A DNA stretch of 64,000 bases. Source: Bathynomus jamesi. Its lineage: Eukaryota > Arthropoda > Malacostraca > Isopoda > Cirolanidae. The stretch covers positions 1-64,000 of the forward strand of contig JAJOZX010005636.1 in assembly GCA_023014485.1 (NCBI GenBank), written 5' to 3'. The position numbers and the translations under genes were made by a program. Numbering within the stretch: the first letter of the stretch is position 1; the number at the start of each line of letters is the position of its first letter. This document shows positions 10,380-22,200 of this stretch, in pieces. The notes below the pieces were generated by a model. That model saw nothing but the letters and a program-made list of their open reading frames with translations. It was not told the origin of the DNA and searched no databases.

Positions 10380-12700
10380 ACAGCACCCTACTCGTATCCA
10401 CGACAGTCTTGGAGATAGACCCAACATTCTGGATATATTTCTTACCTCTCATCCTTCTTCTTATTCTGTCAAACTTTTTTCTCCGTTGGGCTCCTCCGTC
10501 TACAATCTTAAATCTGTTTCCCGTCCTATCGTTGCGATTCGGCCTTCGGATCCCCCCAAAGAGGAAGCGCCTTTGGCACTTTGGCGCAGCTGATTGGGAG
10601 ACCCTTAGGCAGTACTTCTGTGATTTTCCATGGAATGATTAGTGCTTCCGTGCCCGGGGCCCTTTCGAGTGTGCTGAGCATATCACGGAGTTGATTCTCT
10701 TGGGCATGGAGGCGTAAATTCCATATTCTCTTCCTACCATTAATGCAAAAAAACCTTGGCTTAACTATACTTGTTCTAATGCTATCCGCCATAGAGAGGA
10801 GGCTTTCAGAAGATACCGTCGCTGTCCAACTCCTGACTCTCACTCAGCTTATATTTGTGACCGGAATCGTGCAAAATCTGTTCCTCGACTCGCCAAAAAT
10901 TTCTTCATCCGACAAAAATGTGAAAACGTATCCAATTCTAATTCTTCTCGCTCTTTCTGGCATCTAGCTAAGAACCTCTCCAACAACGTTACTTCCTCTT
11001 CTTTCCCTCCTTTTTTCTATTCTGACGGCTTAGGTGCCGTCTCCTCTCCTGACAAAGCTGAACTCTTCGCTGAAACTTTATCTTCCAACTCAACCCTGGA
11101 CGATTCCGGTGTTGTTCTTCCATCTCCTCGTCCCTCTGCCTTTATGTCTGATAATAGAATCTCTTCCAAAGATGTTCTTTCTGCCCTATCTGTGCTCAAC
11201 TCTAGGAAGGCATACGGTCCTGATGGTGTTCCTCCAGTTTTTCTTAAAAATTGTGCTGGTGCTGACACCCTGGCTAGGCAAACTCTTTCGAATTTGTCTC
11301 TTATCTGGTACTTTTCCTTCCTGCTGGAAATTCGCTTTCATTCAGCCTGTCCCAAAGAATGGTGGCCGCAATCAACCCCCCTATCGTCCAGCTGCTTTGA
11401 TTTCTTGCCTTTCCAAAATCTTTGAATCTATCCTTAATAGGAAGATTCTTAAACACCTCTATTCTCACAATCTTCTTTCAAATCGTCAGTATGGGTTCCT
11501 CAAGGGACGCTCTGCTGGCGATCTTCTTGCATATCTCTCTAACTCTTTGTCATCCTCCTTTCGGGGTGAAACTTTTGCTATTGTGCTAGACATATCAAAA
11601 GCTTTTGATAGAGTCTGACACAAATCTTTAATTTCCAAACTGTTCTCTTTCGGTTTCTATCCTTCTATCTGTGCCTTCATCTCTAATTTCCTTTCTGGAC
11701 GATCTATAGCTGCGGTTGTAGATGGCCACTGTTCTTCTCCTAAAGCTATTAACAATGGTGTTCCTCAGGGTTCTGTCCTGTTACCCACTCTTTTCCTTTT
11801 ATTTATTAATAATCTTTTAATTCGCATTTCCTGTCCTATTCACTCCTCTGCCGATGATTCCACTCACCACTTCTCCACCAGCTTCTCAAAGCGTCCCTCT
11901 CAACAGTCACTCCATGATTCTCGTAGTACGGCTATGGAGCACCTCACCTCTGATCTTTCTGCTATATCTGATTGGGGCAGAGAAAACCATGTGGCTTTCA
12001 ACACCTCAAAAACTCAGTTCCTCCATCAGTCTACGTGTCACAATCTTCCACACGACTATCCCCTTACCTTCAACAACACACAGCTGAATCCTTCCTCTTC
12101 TCTTAATATTCTTGGCGTTTCATTTTCTCGTGATCTTTCCTGGAAAGATCACATACAGTATACTCTCTTTCCAAAACAGCTTCCAAGAGGTTAGGTATGC
12201 TGTAACTCCTCCGCGGTTTCTTTACCCCTGCTCAGTTGCTGTCTCTGTATAGGGGTCTTCTTCGCCCTTCTATGGAGTATGCTTCTTATGTGTGGGGTGG
12301 TTCAACCCACACAGCCGTACTTGACCGGGTGGAATCAAAGGCTTTTCGTCTCATCAATTCCCCGCCTCTTCTCGATTGTCTTCAATCTCTCTCTCTTCGC
12401 CGCAATGTTTCCTCACTCTCTCTTTACTATCGCTTTCATAACGGACACTGCTCTTCTGAACTCTAACTGTATGCCTCCTCCTCTAAGAAGAGCATGCAGC
12501 ACCACACTTTCTACACTTTCTCATTCCTTTTCTGTCCAACTCTCGAACGCAATGGCTAATCCCTATTTCCAGTCCTTCATCTACTCAACCGGTCAACTCT
12601 GAAACGATCTTCCTCAGTCCATCTTTCCCCCTGTCTATGACCTCCAATCTTCCAAACGCAGAGTGTCTAGGCATCTCGAAAACCTTGGACCTTGATTTTG
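10380..12700 (+). pseudogene. Jockey/CR1-like LINE ORF2, 5' truncated and degraded
   Basis: Non-LTR retrotransposon polyprotein. In order: the tail of the endonuclease domain ([18 protein letters not shown] near 10400); a linker; reverse transcriptase with SRKAYGPDGVPP near 11205, motif A AIVLDISKAFDRV near 11580-11618, NGVPQGSVL near 11755, and the catalytic box reading SADD instead of YADD near 11850; then VAFNTSKTQ and the C-terminal MEYASYVWGG block near 12270. Stops and frameshifts occur throughout; the frame after DRV is closed by TGA at 11616-11618. Inserted between two inverted mariner 5' ends. A related copy lies at 14190-15780 on the other strand. Confidence 0.85.
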
Positions 12701-12769
12701 ACTATGTTCTTCATCTATGGGTTGGGGGCGCTTTTTAGGGTGTTTGCCCTTGGTCCCTCCTTCATGCAT

Positions 12770-12914
12770 TAAAAAATACCAGTTCCACCTTCTCTTGATT
12801 GGTATACTGAGCCATCACGGTATTTTCTTTCCTAAAATATTTAAAACGGACATTAGAAAAATATTAAAAATATTAATGTCTATTTTCCCTATGATTCCAG
12901 ACTTCTGGCACATT
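12770..12914 (-). repeat. Mariner-type 5' end, right arm of an inverted pair
   Basis: On the minus strand it reads GCCAGAAGTCTGGAATCATA and then the same transposase start (MAQYTNQEKVEL) as the left arm at 10109. Both arms are 5' ends. The pair is therefore an inverted duplication and not the two ends of one normal transposon. Confidence 0.6.
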
Positions 12915-12959
12915 AAACGAGTCCCGTTAAACGAGTTCTTCATTACAGTCTCCACAGAA

Positions 12960-13990
12960 GAATACTTAACTGAAGTACCAAATCCCCGGATTACATATGA
13001 CTGTGACCAACCCTTGCAGACCATAAGATCACTCGGTCCTAATTTATTTCTTTCAAGGGTATTGAAAGAGGTTAGTCACAATATTGGTGATAATTTAGTA
13101 ACCATATTCAAACAATCACTCAAATTTAGGAAAGTTCCAACCGACTAGAAATTAGCAAATGTAACACCAGTCTTTAAAACATGGGATAGGCAAAATCCTT
13201 TAATTACCGCTAGATCAGTTTAACGTCAACTGTCGGCAAGCTGTTAGAATCCATTAATACAGAGCGTATTATGTATCACTTGGAATCAAACAATTTAATT
13301 TTTGATTCTCAAAATGGATTCAGGCGACATAAATCTTGTATAACAAACCTGTTAGAATTTTTCCATAGTATGTATACTTTATACGACTTAACTAGAGCAA
13401 TGGATATACTGTAGTGTATATCGACATTCAAAAGGCCTTTAACAAAGACCCTCAGGCGAGATTGATGACTAAAGTTAAAGGACCACGAATTACCGGGCTC
13501 GTTTCCAACTGGATTGAAGATTTGCTAAGTGATAGAAGGCGGAGTGATAATTAGTGGAGTGGCTTGGGAGTAGGCTCCATCACCAGTGGGATTCCACAGT
13601 GTTCCGTTCTGAGTCCTTTAATTTTTATCATCTATATTAACAAAATAACATGAGGCTCCTCGGTATAATTTCTAAATTTGCAGACGATACCAAATTAAGA
13701 AATAGTGTAGGTAATTACCGCCAGAAGGGCGTAAGAACGTTTCAAAATGATCGTGATAGTTTGGGAAAATGGTCTGCTATTTCACAGATGCCATTCAACT
13801 TGGACAAATGTAAGGTAATGCTCATAGGTTACAAAAACCCAAAGACCGATTACTTTCTGATGGGAAGGAACTTGGCTGAGACTGAACTAGAAAGACTTAG
13901 GAGTCTATATTAGTAGTGATCTCAAACCGACAAGGCACAATGCAGAAGTCGAAAAGAGGGCCTTAAAATATTAGGTTATATTAAGAGAAA
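12960..13990 (+). pseudogene. LINE reverse transcriptase fragment
   Basis: A second, different LINE reverse transcriptase. GPNLFLSRVLKEVSHNIGDN (near 13040) and FKQSLKFRKVPTD precede a highly broken middle. At 13650-13913 the frame is open again with SKFADDTKLRNSVGN (the FADD catalytic box), FNLDKCKVMLIGYKNP and ETELERL. It resembles the CR1/Jockey group. Neither end of the element is visible. Confidence 0.75.
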
Positions 13991-14189
13991 GATCCAATTT
14001 AGAAATAAGGAGGTTGTAATGTTTCTCGTCGCCAGCCACCTTACTGTTCAGACGTTTGCTGAAGCTCTTTTTGAAAGATTTTTGCGGATGGTTTATTGAG
14101 ATTGTGCATTTTCTATATAAAAAAAAATCCATGCATTGTTGTTTAACATTTTAAAGTTGTGAATTTGTATGGAATAACTTTTTTATGAA

Positions 14190-15780
14190 GGAAGGAGGGG
14201 ACAAGGGCAATTGCCCGTCAAAACGTCCATCCGATAGAGGAAAAACAGATGCCTGGACACTCTGCAGGGTAAAGATGGGTCGAGGAAGATTGTTCCAGAG
14301 TTCACGAGTTGAGAAGATAAAAGATTGAAAATTAATTGATATCGATTAACCCTTACCTTAGAGACTTAAACAGAAAAGAAGAGGAATGTGTCGAAAGTCT
14401 GGTACTACGTCCTCTACTTAAAGGAGGAGGCATACAGTTAGAAAGTTCAGAAGAGCAGTGACGTTATAATACCGATAATAAAGAGAGAGAGTAAGGCAAC
14501 ATTGCGGTGAAGAGAGAGGAATTGAAGACAGTCAGTAAAATGGGGGGGAATTGATGAGACAAAAAACCTTTGATTCCACCCAGTTAGGGAGAGCTGTGTG
14601 GATTCACCCACCCCACACATGAGAAGCGTACTCCATACAGGGGTAGACAAGACCCCTGTACAGAGACAGCAACTGAATAGGGGAGAAGAAACTGCGGAGG
14701 CGGTACAGCACACTTATCTGCTTTGAACCTGATTTTAAGAAAGGAAACGTCAAGAATGTTAAGAGAAGGGGAAGAATTGAATTGTGTATTGTTGAAGGTA
14801 AGGGGATAGTCGTGTGGAAGATTGTGATGAGAAGAGTGATGGAGGAACTGAGTTTTTGAGGCATTGAAAGCCACAAGGTTTTTTCTGCCCCCAATCTCGC
14901 ACAGGGGACTGCATCAGTTTAGCGAATACACATTGAGCGAGTGCACTTTGAGCGAAGGAAATTGAGTGAGTACAAATTAAGCGACTTGACGCATTGAGCA
15001 ATTAGGCTAACTGAGCGAGTGCAAACTGACGCAGAAATAATAAACATTCTCCTTGCAAAAATTATTTATTCAAAACAGATTTAAAAATGTAATAAGTTAA
15101 GCAGTGAATTTCCTATTTAACCGTCGGAAACTCAGTCCGAGTGGGAGTGGGACGTCATCTAGGCGTAGGTTAGGTTAGGGGTACTACTTACCTTTCCGGG
15201 TCCCGAATTCATTATGGGGTACCCATGCCCAGTTAGGTTAATTGAATGCCGGGTTATGTCAATTGTATGCCCGGTTAGGTCAACTGTATGCACTTGACAA
15301 TTGGTTAGGTTAAGTTGTGAAGTTTGCGCTCAGTTTGCACTCGCTCAATTTGTACCCGCTCAGTTAGCCTACAGTAAAAGCTCAATGCGTCAAGTCGCTC
15401 AATTTGTACTCACTCAATTTCCCTCGCTCAAAGTTCACTCGCTCAGATGTCGCACAATCTAATCAGTTAATTAATCGAAAGATCAGAGGTCACGTGTACC
15501 ATAGCCATCCTACGCGAAGCATAGAGTGACTGTTGAGAGGGACGCTTTGGGAAGAGGGTGTAGAAGTGAAGAATGGAATCATCGGCATAATAGCAGAGAG
15601 GACAGGAAGTGCGACTTAAGAGAGCATTGATAAATAAAAGGAGAAGAGTGGATGAGAGGACAGAAGCCTGAGGAACACCACTATTAATATCTTCAGCAGA
15701 AGAACAGTGGTCACTTACAACCACAGCTATAGATCGGCCAGAAAGCAAATCAGAGATGAAGGCACAGATAGAAGGAAGTC
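14190..15780 (-). pseudogene. Jockey/CR1-like LINE ORF2, split by an insertion
   Basis: Same family as 10380-12700, on the minus strand. The catalytic half, 15467-15780, shows SGVPQASVL and CYYADDSILHF (intact YADD). The C-terminal half, 14447-14894, shows PCMEYASHVWGG. A foldback repeat at 14895-15466 separates the halves. The 3' segment continues to about 14190, where it matches the tail of the first copy. It stops at the left edge of Polinton A, near 15780, so the Polinton inserted at or beside this LINE. Confidence 0.82.
14895..15466. repeat. Foldback element with short-word repeat arms, second copy type
   Basis: The left arm (14920-15035) repeats words such as CATTGAGCGAGTGCA, GGAAATTGAGTGAGTACAAA and AAGCGACTTGACGCATTGAG. 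The right arm (15325-15450) repeats their reverse complements. The core (15165-15315) has tandem TTAGGT-containing units (GCCCGGTTAGGTCAACTGTA) matching, inverted, the core of the foldback at 6602-8818. No gene. It splits the LINE cleanly, so it is mobile or was when it inserted. Confidence 0.65.
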
Positions 15781-15792
15781 AGTCAGGATGAA

Positions 15793-16585
15793 AGTAGGAT
15801 GACCGCAAAAGGCTAGAGAGCACTGCAATTGCAAATGTTGATCAATGTTGCAAAGGGGAGGGGGAATGTTGCAAGAGGTTATGCCACAAGCTGCAATGAA
15901 AGGGAACTCCCCCAGCTTCCTGGGAGAGTTCCCCTAACCTCTTTGGGGGAGAAAAGGTGGCTTCAACCCCTCAAAGGGTATACCTAACCTAAGAGAGGGA
16001 GAGAAAGGAGGAGGGTCTTTGGGGGAGAGGTTGGGACGGCCTCACCCCCATAGGGAAACCTAACCTAAGCCTTAACCTAAGAAGGAGAGAGGGGTGTTCG
16101 CCTGACTACTGCCAGACGCATAATGAGAGGTCATCTGAGCGCCAGCTCTCTTATAAGGTCTTAACCAGCCAGTTGGCTTAATCCACCAGTTGGCTTAGAA
16201 GGCGTAAAGGGCTTGTCTAAGTGTACATTATTAGGGTTGAGTTGCCAGACTGCGCTATTTATGAAATTAAAGCATATATTCTTGACAGTTGGCTTTCAGT
16301 CAGTTGGCATTATCCGACAGTTGGCTTAATCCGCCAGTTGACTTAACCCGCCCGTTGACGTGGAAGACCTAGAAGGCAGGTGTATTCTATTAATTAACTT
16401 TTCAGCTGCCAGATTGCGCTATTTTGATAGTATTGACAGTTGGCTTAGAAATCCGTCAGTCGGTTTAGAAGGTCTAACCAGCCATTTGGTAAACATATAA
16501 TTAAATAATAATATCGTTTATATATACACAACCAAAAGAATTAAATAAAACACCATTACATCATTCTGTTTATTTAGACGAATTA
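15793..16585. repeat. Polinton A left terminal inverted repeat
   Basis: About 790 bp that match, in reverse complement, the right TIR of copy B (61030-61904). The outer part is purine-rich with GGGGGAG blocks. The middle has CCCTAACCTAAGCCTTAACC-like words. The inner part (16170-16480) is a run of degenerate CAGTTGGCTTA-ATCCGCC units. It ends with the shared block ACCAAAAGAATTAAATAAAA near 16530. Confidence 0.85.
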
Positions 16586-16778
16586 GTGGAGTCAATTTCA
16601 CGAAATATATAGAAAATAAATATACAATCCTATACAAACGATGCAATATATATGATAAAAAAAAAAAATAAATAATAAATAGCATAAGAAATGTGAACGA
16701 AGAAATATAGACAATAAAAAAATAAAAATAATATAATAAAAAACGACGGAGTATAACCATCAATATAACAGTAGAGGA

Positions 16779-16836
<58 letters not shown>

Positions 16837-16968
16837 ATATATATATATATACACAGTTATATTAAATAATTAAATATATTGAAAATAAAAAAATAATCTA
16901 AAAAATGATGGAGTATAATCACCAACATATTAGTACAGGAAATATATACATATATATACATATATATA

Positions 16969-17012
<44 letters not shown>

Positions 17013-17102
17013 AATAAATGTATATGTATATATACATATATATACACACACAATTATTTTAAATAATTAAATATATTAAAAATAAATATACATCAAAATA
17101 CT
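16586..17102. repeat. AT-rich subterminal region with TA microsatellites
   Basis: Holds long TA runs at 16782-16856 and 16948-17042. A stretch near 16595-16640 (CGAAATATATAGAAAATAAA) is also found near 40970 in Polinton B. No gene. Confidence 0.8.
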
Positions 17103-17468
17103 TTATGTTCTACTGCGCTTAACTAAAACACTAAACTCGCACGTAATCGAGTCTATAGTCACATCATTATTGCTTTGCACTACGCAGTAAATAAGATTTA
17201 ACATTATTTCACCGCTCAAGGTGTGCGGGCGCCTATACTCGATGTAAATGGCCTTCATATCGTTCAATACTATTTTTGTGCCCACTTTACATTCGGTTGG
17301 CAAGTTATCTTTAAACATAGAGAGAGTACATTCAAAAGCACGCACGAAGAGGGTATCGTTAGCCACCATATCATTATTAAGTACAAGTTTATAAACACTC
17401 CTTTCCAATCGAGGGTTTTTTCTTACCTACCTGAGCTTTTCAATCGTGAACTCTTCTTCACAAGGCAT
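17103..17468 (-). pseudogene. Polinton A accessory gene 3 (unrecognised)
   Basis: Start ATG at 17466-17468, stop TAA at 17103-17105, about 120 residues. I do not recognise it. The N-terminus begins MPCEEEFTIEK and then breaks. From 17408 the frame is open to the end with LERSVYKLVLNNDMVANDTLF and TECKVGTKIVLNDMKA. Copy B has the same gene at 58467-58837, where the N-terminus is clear (MHCKDEFTIENLG). It is the last gene before the terminal repeat. No signal peptide or transmembrane segment is evident. Conservation in both copies shows it is a real Polinton gene. Confidence 0.6.
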
Positions 17469-17479
17469 AGCAGCAATTG

Positions 17480-18230
17480 AAATAATTTTCCAATTCGTAA
17501 CGACAGCTGCTCATTATATAGAGGTACAATTCTTCAGGGTGAACAGTGTAGACAAGCTCTGCCCTGTACCGCTCAAGTCCTTAGTACCAAAGTTCATGAT
17601 ATTTCGAAGTGTCTAAACCCTTTAAATAAGCATCCAGCTCTAGACCATTCACGCCTTTTTCATTCCTACATTCGATAAACCCATCGAGCAGAGAGGTTTA
17701 TGCGTATTCAAGAACCGTGTCAAAATAAATCATATCCGTAACACGAGCGTCTAAGATAGGCTTCAGCTTGCGGAATCCGACGATTTTAAACATTCTGTTG
17801 AAGATGAATCGGTTAGGCGTGGGGACAAAAACGTTATTATCAGATGCATTCTTCCACATCAATCGTATATCAATGCATGGCTGATCGTATTTATACACAA
17901 CGTACAAAGAATAGCATATGAGGGGGCATCACTAATCTGCTCTCTTCTTGTACCTACACCTAAAGGTATTTTATAACGGTCCTCACCCTACTTCTCAACT
18001 ATTACGAAGACTCTATTCATCTGCTCAACATTTAAATAAATAACATTACGTTTACCAGACTTTGTTTGTCTACAAGTCGTTTCAAGTACAGAGTTAATGG
18101 CGCCGGTTTCACAAGTGAACATGCGCAATGACTTCGTCACGGACACATTGTACGCGGCATTGAGAATGCTTCTCAAAGGAAGTTCCATCGTATTCGAGGA
18201 GTGTACGTCCAGTCGTCTCAAGCTCTGAGA
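17480..18230 (-). pseudogene. Polinton A accessory gene 2 (unrecognised)
   Basis: Coding blocks on the minus strand at 17988-18221 (MRRLDVHSSNTMELPLRSIL, and KSGKRNVIYLNVEQMNRVFV) and at 17698-17907 (WKNASDNNVFVPTPNRFIFN, GFRKLKPILDARV). The tail can be followed to about 17480 by comparison with copy B. A stop and frameshifts separate the blocks. The copy in B (58070-58477) has lost the first block by a deletion, so A is the only source here for the N-terminal half. No known domain recognised. Confidence 0.5.
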
Positions 18231-18420
18231 TAACTACGAGCCACGGGTGGGTGGAGGGGCTCGACGGGTGAGCGAGTCACACCATAAGCTGTTGAATCGT
18301 GTACGGATTTGCTCTAGCATGAATCACACGAGGACTTGTAACCATTATACCGAGGAATTTTCCGACACATGGGATAATTTCAGTTTTAATGTTTTATGCG
18401 CACTAGACGTTCTCTACACA

Positions 18421-19000
18421 TTAACAATCCGGTGCACTATTTGAGAGAAACATGTGACCATATATATCCTTCTTGTTTAACAATCGATACTCGTCTCTAA
18501 ACTCTATCAAAAACTCACAGAGGCCTTTAGCCACAACCTCACTACGAACCTCTTCAAGATATATATGAATGTAGTGGTAAAAGTACTTCAGCTTGTCCAT
18601 GATGACAAGGTTTATATTCTCAGCCGCAGGGTACGCGTACTCGGTATGATGCAGCATGACATAATACCGCCTGTACACCACTCATCAACAAGACTCCTTA
18701 TTCATATCCGTTGCTTTCTGCACGCGTTGTTTCTTTCAGCTCACGGTATATGTACGCTTTTATACAGTTTAGCCCTACAACGTAGTCCATTACGTCGTTT
18801 GTGAGGCGAAATCCGGCAATACTCTTGCCAGAATATCCGGAGAGTATTTGAACATCTTGTTCCATCGTGCGATTCAATGTAGCCTTAAAATTCTCAAAGG
18901 AGGGTGGGGTAGGTCGTCTTTCACTATTCACCACATATTCCGACATTACTGAATACCACTTCATAAACTTCGAACACGTAAAATCAAAAGTAGCCATCAC
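18421..19000 (-). pseudogene. Polinton A accessory gene 1 (unrecognised)
   Basis: Starts at 19000 (ATG ATG GCT ACT; MMATFDFTCSKFMKWYSVM). One frameshift near 18690 separates the N-terminal block (18698-19000, with GYSGKSIAGFRLTNDVMDYV) from the C-terminal block (18421-18681, with YYVMLHHTEYAYPAAENINL and SEVVAKGLCEFLIEFRDEY). About 190 residues. It follows PolB on the same strand. The start, the 70-bp upstream region and most residues are conserved in copy B (57377-57905). Function unknown. Confidence 0.6.
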
Positions 19001-19216
19001 TATTTTTTCGTCTACGTGAGAAAATACACATCTGAGCTCCAGGGTTTCCAGAGGTCAAATGAGCACGCCGGGGTAGAAATATGCCTAGGTAGTAGCAGGA
19101 GTCACATGACAGAGCTCACAGTGGACGGAGCTTAGGATTGTACACACGCACGCACACAAAGGAGAAAATGAAACCCTAATTGAAACAAATATACATAATA
19201 ACCATATCGTTAACCA

Positions 19217-19217
19217 T

Positions 19218-19264
<47 letters not shown>
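19217..19264. repeat. (AC)n(TA)n microsatellite at the end of PolB
   Basis: An AC run followed by a TA run replaces the sequence that carries the PolB stop codon in copy B. Confidence 0.95.
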
Positions 19265-19265
<1 letters not shown>

Positions 19266-22200
19266 ACAATGAAGGATTAAGGTATCCAAAGGGTACGGTA
19301 TCATAGGTACCAGGCACCTGGTGACGTTTCCTATAGGTGTTACGGCATACCTTCATACCCCTAAGTTCCTTCACACACCCCAGTTTCTGCGGCTGAAAAT
19401 TGTCGGTCCCCACAGTCAGTTGGGGTGGCTGGTCGCCCTCATCTTCCAAGCACACTAGAGCCTTCAACGAGTCAACGTTAACGACTCGTCGGTTCGCATG
19501 GTTAAGCGTGATACCCTTAACCTTCACGATATATTTCATATCCTCACCCACCCTCACCCGTACCCCATAAGTTTTTGGCCCTGTTGATACAAAGGATTCA
19601 GTGTATGCACCATCACCATACTCATCCTTGATCTCGTCATTTAACTCTCCGAGAGATTCCTCAATAGACTACATGTATTCAACCTCCCGCTCTGTGAATA
19701 CAGATGCGAGCGTAGGCCGTTGTGAACCTGGCTGCAAGTATGTTTGTAGCCCGTGAGGTATTTGTGGCCAGTTCGATGGTGTACTTTATTATGTAAATAT
19801 TACCTACATTCACGATCTCCATAACCTCTTTATCGGGAACGTTGGCATAATCCCAGACTTCACTATAACTTTGTGCCAAATGAACGTTCCTTTTGCCATT
19901 ATTCTGTGCAAATTTTCCCCAAAGACTGTTTAGACACAACTTTGCACTAACGCGCTTGCCAGGATTCTTAATAATTTGGGAACAGTCAAGTGTGTACCTT
20001 CACGGGCACGGTCACACTGAAAATAAGCCGTTTTTTCATTTCGGTGTCAACTCCTCGCGAATACCCCGATGCTTCTACCTTATCCTTTAAAAAAGCGTTT
20101 ATATATGGCGTGAAAAGGTTGGGTATCTTCTGAAACCTCCACACCTCATGTATCTTCAATCTTCTGTATCCATGGCGAAAGGCTAGGTCCAGCGTAGGGC
20201 TTGTATATAAACCTCTGATGTTATGCTGGTTGGTTGTATGATTACAATCCCCATTGTTCTCCTCTGCGCATTTCACGCACTGGGAAACATGAGCTTGTGA
20301 TCTATAACGACGGGTAAGATCGGCATCCATAAATCGCGAGGCGGGAGCACGTCAACGAGAGAGAGTCTAAAGTAGCGCTCACTCAAGTTACCTGAGTACT
20401 CCTCGATGGTTGGCATGGCGGGGCCCACAAGTTTTTCAGGTGCACCTACTGGGTACGGATTGTTCTTCATCACGTAGGGATATAAAGAACAGAAGTCGTA
20501 GTAATGGAGCTTCACGCCCTCCGAAGGTGGAAAGTATATCTTGAATGAGTTTGTACGCCCTCCAGACAAGCTATCGCCGCATTTGAGGGGTTCCAACACC
20601 ATTGAACGTTTGATGGCCCTTATTTCTTCAAGGTACTATCCATCTGTTTCCATCCGTGCATCATACTCATGCTCCCACACGATCTTGAGAGTAAACTGGG
20701 AGCTTATAAATTGATCGCGGTTACGGGTCCATGCAAGGCTGTCGGCGAGGGATCTTCAATGGAGGTCCCCTGTGAGGGTACGCTCAGGGTGTGGACATCC
20801 ATGCCACCAGCAGCCGTTAAAGGAGTACACAGTTTTCTCACCAGTGGTTGGATCCTCACTTAGACAATCAACCCAAAAAACACGACCATTGACCTTAATG
20901 GGTACTTCCTCCGTGTTTCGGGCGTCTTTTATGTACACTCTGGTCTGTTGCTGTAAGTGTATGAGCCAGTAAATAGCCTTGTACCCATAAGTGCGTGGAT
21001 TGTTTCTGTGAATGATGGCTAAGGTGTCTTTAGGCATGAAGTTATTCTAGAACACCGTAAAACATAATGAGGCGATCGTGGTTGCGACTTTCAGCGGATC
21101 GCATTTGAAACGGGCTATGTACATCCTTCTAAAAGCCTGGAAACATAGTCTAAGAACGCGCACATCATTCACGTAATAACGTTCACATCCATCAGCTATA
21201 TTTTATGGACTAGTTTCATTAGAACTGTTGTAGTAGCGGTCAAAATCTTCACGCTCACTATCACATATGTTATGTTGGTGTAGTTCAAGTAATATTTGGG
21301 GGGAGGCAGTCATACGTAATTTAATGTTTCGTTAGTGAGGAAAGTGTAAGGGAAATACCGTTTTAAAACTTTAGTGGCTACGCCCATGACCTTGGGTGGC
21401 ATGGCTAATTTACAAGATGTGAACAGCAGGGGTTCTTTAAACTGAACATTATCTCTTATATGCATTTGTATTAGTTTGTTGTCTCTTTTCACGGGGTCGC
21501 CTATAAATATCTCCGATGACTCGTGTTTAAGCAACTCCTTATAAAGGAACTGTCTGTCAAATTTTACTCCGTTATGGGCAAGAATATACACAATCATTTT
21601 TTTTATCTAGTCCGCTAACTTGACAATATAGGATACAAAGTGTTTCACAGGGCTGCCGTGTGCAATCGTTTTAAAAACGTTTGTCCGTTTACCACATTTG
21701 TGACACTGATCACTCTCGATATCCATGCACTCATCACAGATAGTCTGGCTTACAAGTAAATGTGGAATAACATCTTTGGTTTCAGGGTTTATTTTTAGGC
21801 TTAGCATCTTTCATATAACATACATGCTTCACTCCATCCGCCTTATATTTTTCATGACATGTAGTACAGTGAATTTCATCGCATTTATGCACAAACGTAC
21901 CCCAATTATCCTTTATATGAAACATGTGACATTCACAGATTCGCATTTTCCTGCAAGTGCCAATTGATTTATGTATCTCAAAGCATTTATTATTGAAAAA
22001 TGTACGTCTACATGCATTACATTCTCTCTTAGCTTCAACTACACTCAAATTTGGGGCTTTTACACTGTTCACATACCATGTAACATTCCTTACAATGTTT
22101 CACTATATCATCAAGAAACTCGAGACATCCTTTACACAAAATCATGATGCCTTCCATATTTTCGACTTTTATCATAACTGGCGTAGAGAGTCTTTATATT

